A stretch of DNA of 64,000 bases from Spirosoma sordidisoli (GCF_004138325.1 NZ_SBLB01000002.1:186001-250000); one strand, 5' to 3'. Shown: positions 29,084-38,203, numbered from the stretch's first letter. The notes: generated by a model not told the origin, from the sequence alone. Numbers and translations: made by a program.

Positions 29084-29464
29084 TTAGTTGTATTTAAAAT
29101 CAATTAAGGTTATTTCATAATGCTGCCTCTGACCATTAGCTATAATTTTTTTTTGTTTGTCCATGACATTATGCAAGCTTGTGTCTCCCACTGTAAAGGA
29201 TGGGCATGGCTTCTTCGTATCAGGGCACCACTCCTGTTTAGAATAGTTATGGAACTTGCGAACTAGAATACCAACGTCGGATCTATAACCAAATACGCTG
29301 TCAATTTGAGTGTAAATTAATGGCAACCGGTTTGTCTCCCAGGCAGTACGGACAACTTTTGCGTAGCAGAAGAAATAATACTTCTGGCTGGTTGTTACTT
29401 GACTGAAAGCTATCAAAGGAAAGCTCAACAAGCTTACCAGATAGAGTGTTATAATCTTATTCAT
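29084..29464 (-). CDS. Exported hypothetical protein
   Basis: The start is placed at ATG 29464 (MNKIITLYLVSLLSFPLIAF), which gives a signal peptide and 126 residues; the longer frame from 29578 lacks one. The mature protein has four Cys, including WCPDTKKPCPSF. AT-rich. Not recognised. Confidence 0.5.
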   Translation of the reverse strand: MNKIITLYLVSLLSFPLIAFSQVTTSQKYYFFCYAKVVRTAWETNRLPLIYTQIDSVFGYRSDVGILVRKFHNYSKQEWCPDTKKPCPSFTVGDTSLHNVMDKQKKIIANGQRQHYEITLIDFKYN

Positions 29465-29601
29465 AGTCAACTTCGGTTGAGTAATCTTGCGTATCCAAGC
29501 GACTGTATCAAACAACGCCACATCACAATTTCTGTTGTATAAGTGGCAGTTCTGCTGATTATGCCTGTAATTGACCATTCACATCTACTACCCTCTTGGT
29601 A

Positions 29602-30213
29602 TTAGTGCTTATTAGCAAGTTGATAGTTTAGACCGATTTGCGGTTGCCACGAATTATAACTTCCTCCAGATTCAACTTTATCTTGCCAGCCAAGAGCAAA
29701 ATCAACTCCTAATGCCGAGCTAGCTTTCATTGTCACTCCAACAGCTACGGAACGAGAATAAATAAATCGAGGCTTAGTATTAAGACCACTAGTGGCCACT
29801 ACAATCCCGATTGGAGTAGTTTGAGTTGTAGTAATAGGGTCTGGGCCGCAACGAGCTAATTGACCCAATTGATAGGAACCTACCACAAAAGGAGAAAACC
29901 GAGTACGTGTAAATTGGTAGCGAACCCCAGGACCCGTTAACCAGGCTTCCGTCTGAATGCCTTGCTGATGCTCCCGGCTCCACGTGCCTACTAGACCTAC
30001 CCACACGTTACTGGCAATAAAGTATCCTCCACAAGCCTGGACAGATAAGTATTGCTCAGGCCGTAGTCCATTTGAATAACCCACCTGTGAACCTACCAGC
30101 CAGGAGCCATGACTGTACGGTAAAATATTGGCATCATGTTTAGGCTGATTCTTACTCTGTGCCTGACAAAACAGTGAGCTACATAACAGTAAAATGAGCA
30201 AGTATTTTTTCAT
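29602..30213 (-). CDS. Outer-membrane beta-barrel-like protein
   Basis: 203 residues with a signal peptide (LFCQAQ). The remainder alternates polar and aromatic residues in strands (WVGLVGTWSREHQQG, VRYQFTRTRFSPFVVGSYQ, VDFALGWQDK) and ends in a strand (IGLNYQL), typical of small eight-stranded barrels. It is the most upstream gene of the leftward AT-rich run. Specific function unknown. Confidence 0.65.
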   Translation of the reverse strand: MKKYLLILLLCSSLFCQAQSKNQPKHDANILPYSHGSWLVGSQVGYSNGLRPEQYLSVQACGGYFIASNVWVGLVGTWSREHQQGIQTEAWLTGPGVRYQFTRTRFSPFVVGSYQLGQLARCGPDPITTTQTTPIGIVVATSGLNTKPRFIYSRSVAVGVTMKASSALGVDFALGWQDKVESGGSYNSWQPQIGLNYQLANKH

Positions 30214-30921
30214 TACTGAGATGGTTTTCTTAACTAACTGTTTCTGTCTATTTTCCTGATGTAAAGAATTTACTATAAGGCAAACTTTATTATATAATCT
30301 TGCTTATGATAACTAGAGCGCAAGATGACCCTAGTTTATCCGTTCCACCCGGACGCAGTTAACGTAGATAGTATATTCAATCGTCGAGAGTAGTGTATTT
30401 GACGAATAATTAACCAAGGGGCAGAAAAGAAATGTTGTATTAATGGACTGATATACAACTGTATATTCTGGTCATTTTAACATGGAGCGCATCATCAGTT
30501 TACGGCGAAATAAGATAGTCAACACCCTCAAAATCTCCAACCAAAGTAATACCATCATTCGGCCGCTGCTATCCCGGAGTAGCAAACGCCGAGACCGAAT
30601 CCGTTAAGCCACCAATGGATCGATTGACTTGTTAGAGCGGGGGAGTATGCAAACCTGAAGCAGTTGTTAGCCGATACCGTGATGACAGAACATGATTGTA
30701 ATTGATAGGGGTAACAAAGCAGGAACGACTGTGGCAGGTGCGTTATAATCGTCATATAGTAAACGAACGTTTGCATTGGGACAAGGAAGAAACGAGCTCT
30801 GAAGGGCAATCCTTGAATGTTCAGGATAAGGAGCGTTTTTGCGAGACCTTAACATTAATTAGTAGCATACGCATAAACGGATGAAAGGCAGTATATCATG
30901 GCCTATGTGCTGTGATGACAC
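30214..30921. other. Gene-poor interval
   Basis: About 700 bp with no supported gene. Short open frames occur on both strands, for example plus 30702-30884 from a TTG (ERLWQVRYNRHIVNERLHWD), but none has a good start, signal or recognisable family. Together with the catalase fragment next to it, the stretch looks like a decayed region beside the mobile element. Confidence 0.35.
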
Positions 30922-31152
30922 CTAATCGGGCAAGTCATATAGATGTTGAGGCTCCAACGCGTTGATTTGGTTCGTAGTCTGCCGATACCGTTGAGTGGCC
31001 GCATAAACCTGCATCCGGGCCCGCATAACCGAGCCTAAGGGCTGATGCTCCACGAGGGAATGAGCCGGGTTAAAGGACAGCCGCTCATCGAACTCCGCTC
31101 GCTTCGTTTCAGAGTAAGCCCGTTGCGGAGGTAAAACTAGGCGCCCTACGGT
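30922..31152 (-). pseudogene. 3' remnant of a catalase-family gene
   Basis: A 76-codon open frame with stop and no start codon; an in-frame stop lies just upstream (31153-31155). The translation begins VGRLVLPPQRAYSETKRAEF, continues LSFNPAHSLVEHQPLGSVMR and then ARMQVYAATQRYR. This matches the C-terminal segment of catalase-family (heme-dependent peroxidase-like) proteins, where LSFNPWH....HRPLG..NRAR is the usual form. The heme-binding core is missing. It lies about 270 bp from the integrase end of the mobile element. Confidence 0.7.
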
Positions 31153-31278
31153 TCAAAGTAGAAGTATGAATCAACACTTTACAAACTGATTGTCAGCGAC
31201 CCCTGATCAAACGCGTTTGGCAAACCTAAGCTGCGACACGGCAGGCAGTATAAAGCTAACGTGAACAGATCCGTTAAG

Positions 31279-31305
31279 AGGGCCGGCACCTGCCGGCCCT
31301 TTTTA
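31279..31305 (+). terminator. Strong hairpin terminator near the element boundary
   Basis: A perfect 10-bp stem (AGGGCCGGCA / TGCCGGCCCT) with a two-base CC spacer and five T. It points rightward, yet no supported rightward gene precedes it. It may insulate the mobile element or end a small unannotated RNA. Confidence 0.75.
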
Positions 31306-31419
31306 TAGTCTCACGTCAAAATGGCTCTGATTGATTTTCATCAGCTGAAGAGTCCTGATTTTAGCTTGTACAACCGTGAGAGGGAGCGCTGATTCAGGAA
31401 GGCTCCCTGTCAATAGCTT

Positions 31420-32943
31420 TCATAAATTCTTCCGTTTCGATCCCCGAACGAAGTACCGCGCAAACAGCAGTAGTGCCATGATGGCGCTGCCGATGAATGT
31501 GAGCCCGTCTTCGCCCGATTCGCGGCCCACGTATTTCAGGATAATAAGCCCGCCGAACAGCAGCAGCAGAAAGGGGCTTGCGTCGATCTCCTGCGTTTGT
31601 CGGCCCAGGTACTCGTTGCAGATCGTATCCACCACGTAGCTATCTATAACCGGCTCCTGCCGGATGCGCTCGGCCAGCTCGGTAATCATGCGCGGATTGC
31701 CCGCGCTGGTGTCCCAGATCTTGTTCTGAATCCATTCCGTACCGTTCATAGCGAGGTCGGCCGTGAGCCGGTGCAATAGCCTCAGCGAGTCGGGCCGGGA
31801 TAAGGGCGTCAGCTCTATCTTCTCGAAATTCCAGAGGAACGAGCTTTTATCGAGCGGGATACGGCGCGCACTGGTGACGATTACAAAATGGTCTTTCAGC
31901 TGCTCCAGCGCTTTCACCACCGTCGGGGTAATGCGGTCGATGTCGTTGATCAGCAGCACGTATTCCTTCCGGTCACAGCAGTCGGTGAGCAGTTTACACA
32001 GGCTGGGTAGTGATTCTTTGCTGACCTTCGCCCGTACCGCGTCGGCGTCGGTCGTTTTGTAGAGCAGCTCGGCTACGGCTTCCCTGCTGCCGAGGAGGTG
32101 AATCAGGGCGCTGGCTATCGACTTTTTAAAGTCCGAAACATCGTCGATCTCCAGCACCTTACCCGGGTAGCTGAGCGACTCCAGCAAAAAGCTTTTCCCG
32201 ATTCCGGTAGGGCCAACGAGAATAACGGACACCTTGTTGCTGATCAGTTGCTGGATACGCCGGGCTTCCTCGTCGCGGCCCACCAGATCAGGAATCAGCA
32301 TAGCGGGCAGGTTGATTCGGGCCTGGGTTGCTGGAAACAGCGTCGACCGCAAGGCCCGGTGCAGCCGCGCCCAGCGCGTTGGGCGCGGGGTGCTGGCTTC
32401 GATCAGCCCGCGCAACCGGTCGCGGTCGGCATGGGCGTAAATGGTGCTGGTCTGCAGCTTTTCATGGCCGAGCAGATCCCGAATATCCGCTAACTCCGCC
32501 CCGTTGGCCCGCAGGTTCGTCGCGAACGTATGGCGGAACCGATGCGGGTGCAGGTGCGGAACGTCGGGGTGTTCGTCGGACAGCTGGCGCATCCACTTGT
32601 TCACACTGGCGCGGGTAACAGGCCTATCATTCCCATTGCCGGGAAACAGGTATTTTCCCGAACGCCCTTTCTTCTCGACCAGCCTGGCAACGGCCGCAAA
32701 CAGCCGCTCCGACATAGGCAGTAGCCGGTAAGTCTCCTTGCCGCGCTTTTTCAGTGACCGGACCCGAACCAGTTTCTTGCGAACATCGATATCGGACCAT
32801 TGCAGTCCGATAGCCTCCGTCACCCGTAAACCAGCGTCCACGAGTAGGAGCACCTGTACCAGATGCGCCGGATTATGGATGTAAGAGATAACCCGTTCGG
32901 TTTCCTGAATGGTCAGGAATTTTTCTTCCTGCTGTGCTTCCAT
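31420..32943 (-). CDS. Tyrosine recombinase fused to P-loop ATPase and two membrane segments
   Basis: 507 residues. Residues 8-180 are a tyrosine recombinase catalytic domain: Arg40 (AGLRVTEA), a Lys near 69, HPHRFRH with His134/Arg137, His160 (LLGHEKLQTS) and nucleophile Tyr169. The N-terminal core-binding (SAM-like) domain is absent. Residues 215-450 form an AAA/STAND-like ATPase: Walker A GPTGIGKS at 244-251 and Walker B YVLLINDIDR near 328-337. Two hydrophobic helices end the protein (457-471, 481-498). It is the last gene of operon B. The fusion is unusual; I know of no standard family with this order. Confidence 0.85.
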   Translation of the reverse strand: MEAQQEEKFLTIQETERVISYIHNPAHLVQVLLLVDAGLRVTEAIGLQWSDIDVRKKLVRVRSLKKRGKETYRLLPMSERLFAAVARLVEKKGRSGKYLFPGNGNDRPVTRASVNKWMRQLSDEHPDVPHLHPHRFRHTFATNLRANGAELADIRDLLGHEKLQTSTIYAHADRDRLRGLIEASTPRPTRWARLHRALRSTLFPATQARINLPAMLIPDLVGRDEEARRIQQLISNKVSVILVGPTGIGKSFLLESLSYPGKVLEIDDVSDFKKSIASALIHLLGSREAVAELLYKTTDADAVRAKVSKESLPSLCKLLTDCCDRKEYVLLINDIDRITPTVVKALEQLKDHFVIVTSARRIPLDKSSFLWNFEKIELTPLSRPDSLRLLHRLTADLAMNGTEWIQNKIWDTSAGNPRMITELAERIRQEPVIDSYVVDTICNEYLGRQTQEIDASPFLLLLFGGLIILKYVGRESGEDGLTFIGSAIMALLLFARYFVRGSKRKNL

Positions 32944-33056
32944 GGGTATAGCTGCCTGGGTACTTGAAAGGGGCTGGATCGTTGACCGCGTTTCCGGACC
33001 GTAGTTGCTACCGTCTGCAGGATCCGGAACCGATCAACGGTACAGGCCGGTGTTTA

Positions 33057-33842
33057 TCAAATAGGCTGATCGGGCGTACCAGGCTCTGGCTTCGCTGCAG
33101 GGTAGCTGGTGCTGGCTGCGCTGGCCAGCGCAGACACAGCCGTAACGATGGCGTTACGCTCAGCGGGTGGTAACTGCTGCAGCCGGGCAATCTCCCGGCT
33201 GATCTTGCGCCTGATCCGTTGGCGATCGGTGCGGTCTGTTCCCAGATACCGGTAATCGTGCAGCCGGCCATCCGGCACGTAATTCATGTACAGATACTCC
33301 GTGGCCGGTCCCTGGCGCGTCATCGCCCGGAATGTCACAAGATGCCAGTCGGCAAGCATGTCGGCATAGATCGGATTCTCGTAGGTACTGATCAGCACGT
33401 CGACATTATCGGGCAGATACCGGACAAGCCGCAACAAGTCGCGGTGGTCGTCGTCGGTCAGTTCGCAGGCATACACCGCCCGGGCTGCGCGCCGGGAACG
33501 GATCGGGTAGGGCGGATCGAGGCAGAGGCAGTAGCGCACCGTCTTGTCGAACGGGTAGGCGGCCAGGAACGCCAGCGCATCCCCGTGCAGCAGCTCCACC
33601 GACTGGCGGAAGGAAAGCAGCCGATCGAACCAATCGGAAAACACCTGACGGCTGGCGTCCATCAGCACCGATACCGAAGCCGGCCGTTTGTGGCGGAACA
33701 CCGAACCATTCCCCAAAAACAGTTCCATGTAGATATCATGGGGCCGGATATGGTTGATAATAGTCTGAGCAACCCCGTTGCCCGACTTACCGCCGAAGTA
33801 GGAATCGTAAGGACCTGGTAGGGGAGTTGGGTATGTCTGCAT
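33057..33842 (-). CDS. Dam-like DNA adenine N6-methyltransferase
   Basis: 261 residues. The N-terminal SYFGGKSGNG matches the FxGGK motif and MELFLGNGSVF the SAM-binding motif I; the catalytic DPPY is at 109-112 (LCLDPPYPIRS). This is the D12/Dam class, probably methylating adenine in a short target. No restriction partner lies nearby, so it is likely an orphan that protects or times the element's DNA. Member of operon B, 52 bp after the YdjM-like gene. Confidence 0.8.
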   Translation of the reverse strand: MQTYPTPLPGPYDSYFGGKSGNGVAQTIINHIRPHDIYMELFLGNGSVFRHKRPASVSVLMDASRQVFSDWFDRLLSFRQSVELLHGDALAFLAAYPFDKTVRYCLCLDPPYPIRSRRAARAVYACELTDDDHRDLLRLVRYLPDNVDVLISTYENPIYADMLADWHLVTFRAMTRQGPATEYLYMNYVPDGRLHDYRYLGTDRTDRQRIRRKISREIARLQQLPPAERNAIVTAVSALASAASTSYPAAKPEPGTPDQPI

Positions 33843-33894
33843 CGTCGATGGGTAGTTATTTTTGAATGGCCCTGGCCCCCGTAGCGGGTTACAG

Positions 33895-35178
33895 CTACAG
33901 CGGCCGACTCGTGGAAATGGTAATCAGGTTGGCGTCGATGGTCGTGCTGGGCTGCAGCTGGCGTTTCAGCAGCGCTGATTCCAGCGCATAGCGCCGGTAA
34001 TCGGGCGCCAGGGGCGGTAGCGGTTCGGACTGTCGGGCGGTAGTGAGCCGGCTCTGCACTTCCCGGCGCTGCCGGATAATCTCTCCTTTTCGATAATCGC
34101 CGGCATCCTTGTATTCGTCGGCCAGCTGCTGGAGAAGCAATTCCTGCGACCGGATGCGTTGCCATTCGGAACGGTACACAAGCAGGGCCCTTTCGTACTC
34201 GCTACGCCTGGTTTCCCGCTCGATGGTGAGCAGCTGGATTCGGTTAAGGATTTCGGTGTCATCGTGGGGCGCCTGCCGGATAAGCAGGTTCTTTCGGTAC
34301 GCCAGATCAATCGTATGGCCGGTCTGCATCAGTGGTCCGTCGAAATACGTCAGGTCGGTAGTGCTCTGCACCTGCACCCGCAGGCAATGCCGGTTCAGGA
34401 GCCGGTTCAGCGAATCCAGCGGAACGCTGGTCAGCGTGTGCTGGCGTTCGGTGGCGATGATCCCGGAATGGGAGAAGCTAATAAGCTGCGTTTCGGTCGA
34501 CCGCGGCAACTCGAAACCGGCGCGCGTCAGGACAACCATCGTCGTACCCTCGGCCCGGTAGAACTGGCCCGAACGCTGGCGTTTCTGCGCGTCGGTATAG
34601 GTTACCGTCAGCATATCGCGCGACCGCTTTGCTTCCCGCTCCACATGATCCCAGGTCGCAAAGGCCCTGTTGTAGCTGGTCCAGAACCCTTGCGCGATCA
34701 GCGGCTGGCAGAAGAACCCGCAGGCCAGAAACACCACGAACACCATAGCCTCGCTGCGGTGGTCCTGCGCGGATAGGCGCATATGCGGGTTAGCAGGCAG
34801 CACAAACGGCCGTTTCGAAAACGGATACAGCAGCGGCACCCCCTGTTTGGTACACATATCGAACAGCAGATGCGACAGCAGCGCGTAGCCGGAAACAACG
34901 GCGTAGGCCTTCGGAGCCAGCAGCAGCAGGCCCGCTACCCCCGACAGGAAAAACAGCGAGTGGGTAACCGTGCGATGGCCGAACCGGCCCTGCAGCCAGG
35001 ACGCCAGCGGGAACACCGTGCGACCGATCAGACTGCGCGTATGATCGATGTCGGGCAGCAGCGCGAAAAAAACCGACGCCCCTATCAGCGTCGGCTTTTC
35101 AAACACATTGACATCGTGGAAACTGCCGAAGATGCCCGTAAACACGATACCACCCGCTACATGGTTGTAGCCCTGCAT
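33895..35178 (-). CDS. YdjM/LexA-binding-like membrane metal-dependent hydrolase with long C-terminal extension
   Basis: 427 residues. The first 190 match the YdjM family: MQGYNHVAGG, LLPDIDHTRSLIGR, GHRTVTHSLFFL and ALLSHLLFDMCTKQG supply the conserved His/Asp metal ligands between membrane helices. The remaining 230 residues are soluble, including a coiled-coil-like stretch (about 310-400, QELLLQQLADEYKDAG). Its stop and the start of the next gene are separated only by three bases from 35182. The extension is not typical for the family. Confidence 0.75.
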   Translation of the reverse strand: MQGYNHVAGGIVFTGIFGSFHDVNVFEKPTLIGASVFFALLPDIDHTRSLIGRTVFPLASWLQGRFGHRTVTHSLFFLSGVAGLLLLAPKAYAVVSGYALLSHLLFDMCTKQGVPLLYPFSKRPFVLPANPHMRLSAQDHRSEAMVFVVFLACGFFCQPLIAQGFWTSYNRAFATWDHVEREAKRSRDMLTVTYTDAQKRQRSGQFYRAEGTTMVVLTRAGFELPRSTETQLISFSHSGIIATERQHTLTSVPLDSLNRLLNRHCLRVQVQSTTDLTYFDGPLMQTGHTIDLAYRKNLLIRQAPHDDTEILNRIQLLTIERETRRSEYERALLVYRSEWQRIRSQELLLQQLADEYKDAGDYRKGEIIRQRREVQSRLTTARQSEPLPPLAPDYRRYALESALLKRQLQPSTTIDANLITISTSRPL

Positions 35179-35181
35179 ACC

Positions 35182-35721
35182 TCAGAATGAAAAACAGGTT
35201 TCGAGTTTGAGGCCGTTGGCCGTGTTGATGGTCTTGTACATCATCCGGCCCGTTTTCACATCGAGCACTTCAACAACGGCCAGTTTCCCGCTGTCGAGGT
35301 AGCCCGTGAAAAAACCGGAGGGGCTGAAGTGGCTGCCCTTCCGGCCTTCCTGATTGGTAAACGCCACCTGAATGGCAAACGAATCGTCGGGCACGTCGGC
35401 TTCTGTCGGCTCGCCGTCCTCGTCGAGCCCGGGCAGGGTGACCGTTCGCAGCGCCGTAGCCGGGTCGGTATCGGGGTCGAAGTACCAGACCGACAGGGTA
35501 ATATCCTGTGGCTGCTCATAGCACAGATTCCCGACGAGCTGAAAACCACCATCCTGCTCATCATTGAATGACTCAAAATCGCTATTACCGTAGCCGGTAA
35601 ACACAGTCGCGACCTCGGTTTGCTGGCACGACACCGCAACCAGGCTGACCGCGATCGTAGCGAACGCGTAGACAAACACAATAACAGCCAGGGACGCAAA
35701 GGAAAGGATGAAACGTTGCAT
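35182..35721 (-). CDS. Exported protein, probable lipoprotein
   Basis: 179 residues. A long hydrophobic N-terminus ends in VAVSC, giving a possible lipidated Cys near 32. The mature part is acidic and strand-rich (DFESFNDEQDGGFQLVG, LSVWYFDPDTDP, TVTLPGLDEDGE). Member of operon B, 27 bp after the preceding lipoprotein gene. Not recognised; the acidic N-terminus fits surface-exposed Bacteroidota lipoproteins. Confidence 0.6.
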   Translation of the reverse strand: MQRFILSFASLAVIVFVYAFATIAVSLVAVSCQQTEVATVFTGYGNSDFESFNDEQDGGFQLVGNLCYEQPQDITLSVWYFDPDTDPATALRTVTLPGLDEDGEPTEADVPDDSFAIQVAFTNQEGRKGSHFSPSGFFTGYLDSGKLAVVEVLDVKTGRMMYKTINTANGLKLETCFSF

Positions 35722-35748
35722 ACGTCAAGGGGTTAGAAGGTGAATGGA

Positions 35749-36507
35749 TCAGAAAAACCGGAGATGGGGGAACTTGCCCGTGCGGGCAATTGTGAGGCTC
35801 CCGGCGTTGGTCAGGCCGGGCATAGAAAAGCTGTACGTACCGGTCGGCATGAACCAGTATTGCCCCCTGTACTTGCCGGTACCATCCTCGGCATAGAGCC
35901 AGAAATTCTGAGCAGTTCCGTCTTTCGACAGGGTCAGATTCGCCGTAGCCTCGTTGGCCGGCGCTGTTTTCCAGCTGCATTTCAGCTTGCCGAACGACGG
36001 GTAATAGCCCCGAAAGTGGACCGACGAAAAACTGTTTTCGTTGTAGCACAGCAGCCCGTTACTCCCCTCGGCGACCTGAAACTTGAAAAAGCCACCCGTT
36101 GCGTAACCGTCGGCGGTCAGGTACTGAGCGATGTACCAACCCGCATTGACAGTTTTACGGACATAGCTTCGGCCCGTTTTTTTCACAACCCGGTACGTCG
36201 GCTTCGTTGGGGGTGGGTCGGTGGCCGTGGGTTCGGACTCGGTACGCCACAGAGCGACCGTATAGGACAACGGCCTGAACACTTCCGTCTCATTGTTCAT
36301 ATACTGAAACGTCAGCTTTCCTTTTGGCAGGGCCGCCAGACGGGCGTTCGCGTCGTCGGGTTCATCATCGTCGGGTTCGGGGCTGTCGGCCTCGTAGGAA
36401 AGATCAGCCCCGGTGGCCGTGCTGGTCCGGCCGCTCGGCGTCGTCAGCGCCTTGTCGCACGCTGCCAGGCTGAGCACCGAAAGCAGCATGGTAATGAGTT
36501 TCATCAT
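35749..36507 (-). CDS. Acidic-linker lipoprotein of the mobile element (copy 1)
   Basis: 252 residues from ATG 36507, which starts the signal peptide (MMKLITMLLSVLSLAAC, lipobox LAAC). An acidic linker follows (EPDDDEPDD), then ARLAALPKGKLTFQYMNNET and a strand-rich domain. The same order, with PKGK and an FQY/IQY strand, occurs in the lipoprotein at 42559, and the acidic linker also in that at 43498. First gene of operon B, directly downstream of the operator at 36542. Confidence 0.65.
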   Translation of the reverse strand: MMKLITMLLSVLSLAACDKALTTPSGRTSTATGADLSYEADSPEPDDDEPDDANARLAALPKGKLTFQYMNNETEVFRPLSYTVALWRTESEPTATDPPPTKPTYRVVKKTGRSYVRKTVNAGWYIAQYLTADGYATGGFFKFQVAEGSNGLLCYNENSFSSVHFRGYYPSFGKLKCSWKTAPANEATANLTLSKDGTAQNFWLYAEDGTGKYRGQYWFMPTGTYSFSMPGLTNAGSLTIARTGKFPHLRFF

Positions 36508-36541
36508 ATAGTTGGCAGTCTGTGAAAAGCAGACCGGCAAA

Positions 36542-36575
36542 ACTAATAATAATTAGCAAACAAATATTAGTTTGT
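36542..36575. promoter_or_regulatory. Element operator upstream of operon B
   Basis: Site ACTAATAATAATTAGC (36542-36557) matches the element-wide 16-bp consensus RCWAATAATWATTWGY. A second, weaker palindromic site, ACAAATATTAGTTTGT, lies at 36560-36575. Both are about 35-70 bp upstream of the first gene of operon B. Confidence 0.7.
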
Positions 36576-36596
36576 AATGCATAGTTATAAAACAGA

Positions 36597-36625
36597 AAAC
36601 CCGATCAGCAAAGCCAAACGGGTTT
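36597..36625 (-). terminator. Candidate leftward terminator upstream of operon B
   Basis: A seven-bp stem (AAACCCG / CGGGTTT) with a 15-base loop and a T-rich tail on the minus strand. It would block read-through into operon B. Short stem, so moderate support. Confidence 0.4.
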
Positions 36626-37747
36626 CCACCATCTTACAAAATACGATCAGCCAGCAATGAGCATAAATGATGCTTTAGTGTCATTGGGAAACCACCGGTA
36701 GTTCCAGTAGCTGATCAGAATATTGACGGGCAATCTGGTTCCGGGTAATTGGTACATTGTATGTTAGCGGCTGCTTACCGGTACCGGGGAGATCCTATAC
36801 GAAGGCCAAAGCAGCTATGCTGCGGCTACCTCAGTATTCTGGAAGGGTTGTCCGTTGTACTTAAGAAGATAAGTAAAAAGGGGCTGTGTAAGGAACTAGT
36901 ATGAAGCAGGATAGGCTGTTTCGTGTCGGTTTCTATATAAGGATGTGAATCAGCTTTTGTATAGGATGACTCCCTTTTTGCTTACTACCTGTCAGCCTTT
37001 GAAAAGAGCCTCTGACGTCAAGATGGAACTGGAATTGCCCACCTCTGTGCATAGATGATATCCCGCTCTCGAAACGCTCAAAGCAGCTATCAGGTAAAGT
37101 TGGGGGCATATACTGTATTGATAGCCATCAAAGGGAGTTACGTACCGTGTTTCGCCTGTCAATTTCCATATGATCCTGACTCTGTTTTCATTAATAAACA
37201 AACCTGCCCGGTAAGGAAACAAAAAAGCCGATCCTAAGCAGGTCGGCTTTCCAATTCTATCCACACCATTTGGGTAAAGACCCAATGATAGTACTGCAAC
37301 AGACTTATAAGATAAAAGTTTCGTAATAAGTCGAAACGACTGGTGCAGCTGGTCATTTTGGCTGTGGAATGGGTCAACAGGTTGACACTTTGCAACAGGG
37401 TCGGGCCGCTCCTTACCCTTGGCTACGAGCTCGGGAGGTTCAACGTTCCTGTCGCTTACCAGTAACGGGCTAGATATACAGCGTGCCTACCGCAAAGTTC
37501 TGCTCAGTCAAATTATCGTTTATTGAAAACGCACCGTCTTTCGGTCAACAAGCCGAACGTCTTAGTTAGGCATGTTTAGGCTTGCCTTTTGGGCTTTAGG
37601 CTGACAGGCTAACCACCACGACAGTGGAAATTATATGTGTTGCTTTTACTTAGGTTATCATAAATGATATTAAGATAGTGAGCGGAGGGGCGAATCAAAG
37701 ATGAATTACTAAACACTCCAAATTCCAACCACAAATCAGTTTTTCAT
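36626..37747. other. Long intergenic stretch inside the element
   Basis: About 1.1 kb without a supported gene. It contains one convincing leftward terminator (37224-37250). A 97-codon minus frame (36992-37285) overlaps that terminator and looks non-coding. The stretch could hold an untranslated RNA or a decayed gene; nothing else is recognised. Confidence 0.4.
37224..37250 (-). terminator. Leftward rho-independent terminator
   Basis: Stem AAAGCCGA / TCGGCTTT around an 11-base loop, with six A on the plus strand giving a U tract for leftward transcripts. The transcript it ends is not identified; the stretch to 37747 to its right has no leftward gene. Confidence 0.65.
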
Positions 37748-38125
37748 ATGGAGGCCTTACTTTTTATTGTTCTCATTGTTTTCATCGTCATCGTTGTTAG
37801 AAACAATAAATCGGCTCCCCCTGTCGTGGTAAGTGCCGATTCGTTCTCTCAAAACGGAGTAACTGTAAACTTTTCAGCGGGCCAAATTTCTTTCAACGGA
37901 AAGACTGGCCCTGTTAGTCTTGTGACGGGTGTAAGAATGGAAACAACTCAACCCAAAGGTGAACGGTGGCTCAAAAACAGTACCGTAATGATTGAATTGG
38001 ATGATTTGCAGTACCCTATCCATAAGGTGAAATTCACGGGTGGTAATTCAGACAATCACGCCAAAGAGTTTATGCAACGGCTCTCCATAGCATTGCGAAA
38101 AGCGGGTGGACCCAGTTTTGTGTAG
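37748..38125 (+). CDS. Small membrane-anchored protein
   Basis: 125 residues. A single N-terminal membrane segment (ALLFIVLIVFIVIVV) is followed by a soluble strand-rich domain of 100 residues (VTVNFSAGQISFNGKTGPV, VMIELDDLQYPIHKVKF). It is one of three rightward genes of the element and has a very strong hairpin after it. Lower GC than the neighbouring operons. Not recognised. Confidence 0.6.
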   Translation: MEALLFIVLIVFIVIVVRNNKSAPPVVVSADSFSQNGVTVNFSAGQISFNGKTGPVSLVTGVRMETTQPKGERWLKNSTVMIELDDLQYPIHKVKFTGGNSDNHAKEFMQRLSIALRKAGGPSFV

Positions 38126-38143
38126 AATCACGTTTCAGAAGTT

Positions 38144-38203
38144 AACTTTCCTTCGTGTTTTCCACCTGCCGACAGACGGGTGGAAAACACGAAGGAAAGT
38201 TTT
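38144..38203 (+). terminator. Exceptionally long perfect hairpin
   Basis: Two perfectly complementary 23-base arms (38144-38166 and 38179-38201) flank a 12-base loop and are followed by a short T run. Placement 19 bp after the gene at 37748 fits a terminator, but 23 perfect pairs is far longer than usual. Confidence 0.6.

Noticed and set aside
30702-30884. 60-codon plus-strand frame from a TTG
   Set aside because: Protein-like in places but without ATG, neighbours or family; kept only as a note in the gene-poor interval.
33057-33842. Restriction-modification system with the Dam-like and C5-like methylases
   Set aside because: No restriction endonuclease-like gene is adjacent to either; both sit in replication or integration operons and look like orphan phage-type enzymes.
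36992-37285. 97-codon minus-strand frame
   Set aside because: It contains a convincing leftward terminator (37224-37250) inside it and has no recognisable features.
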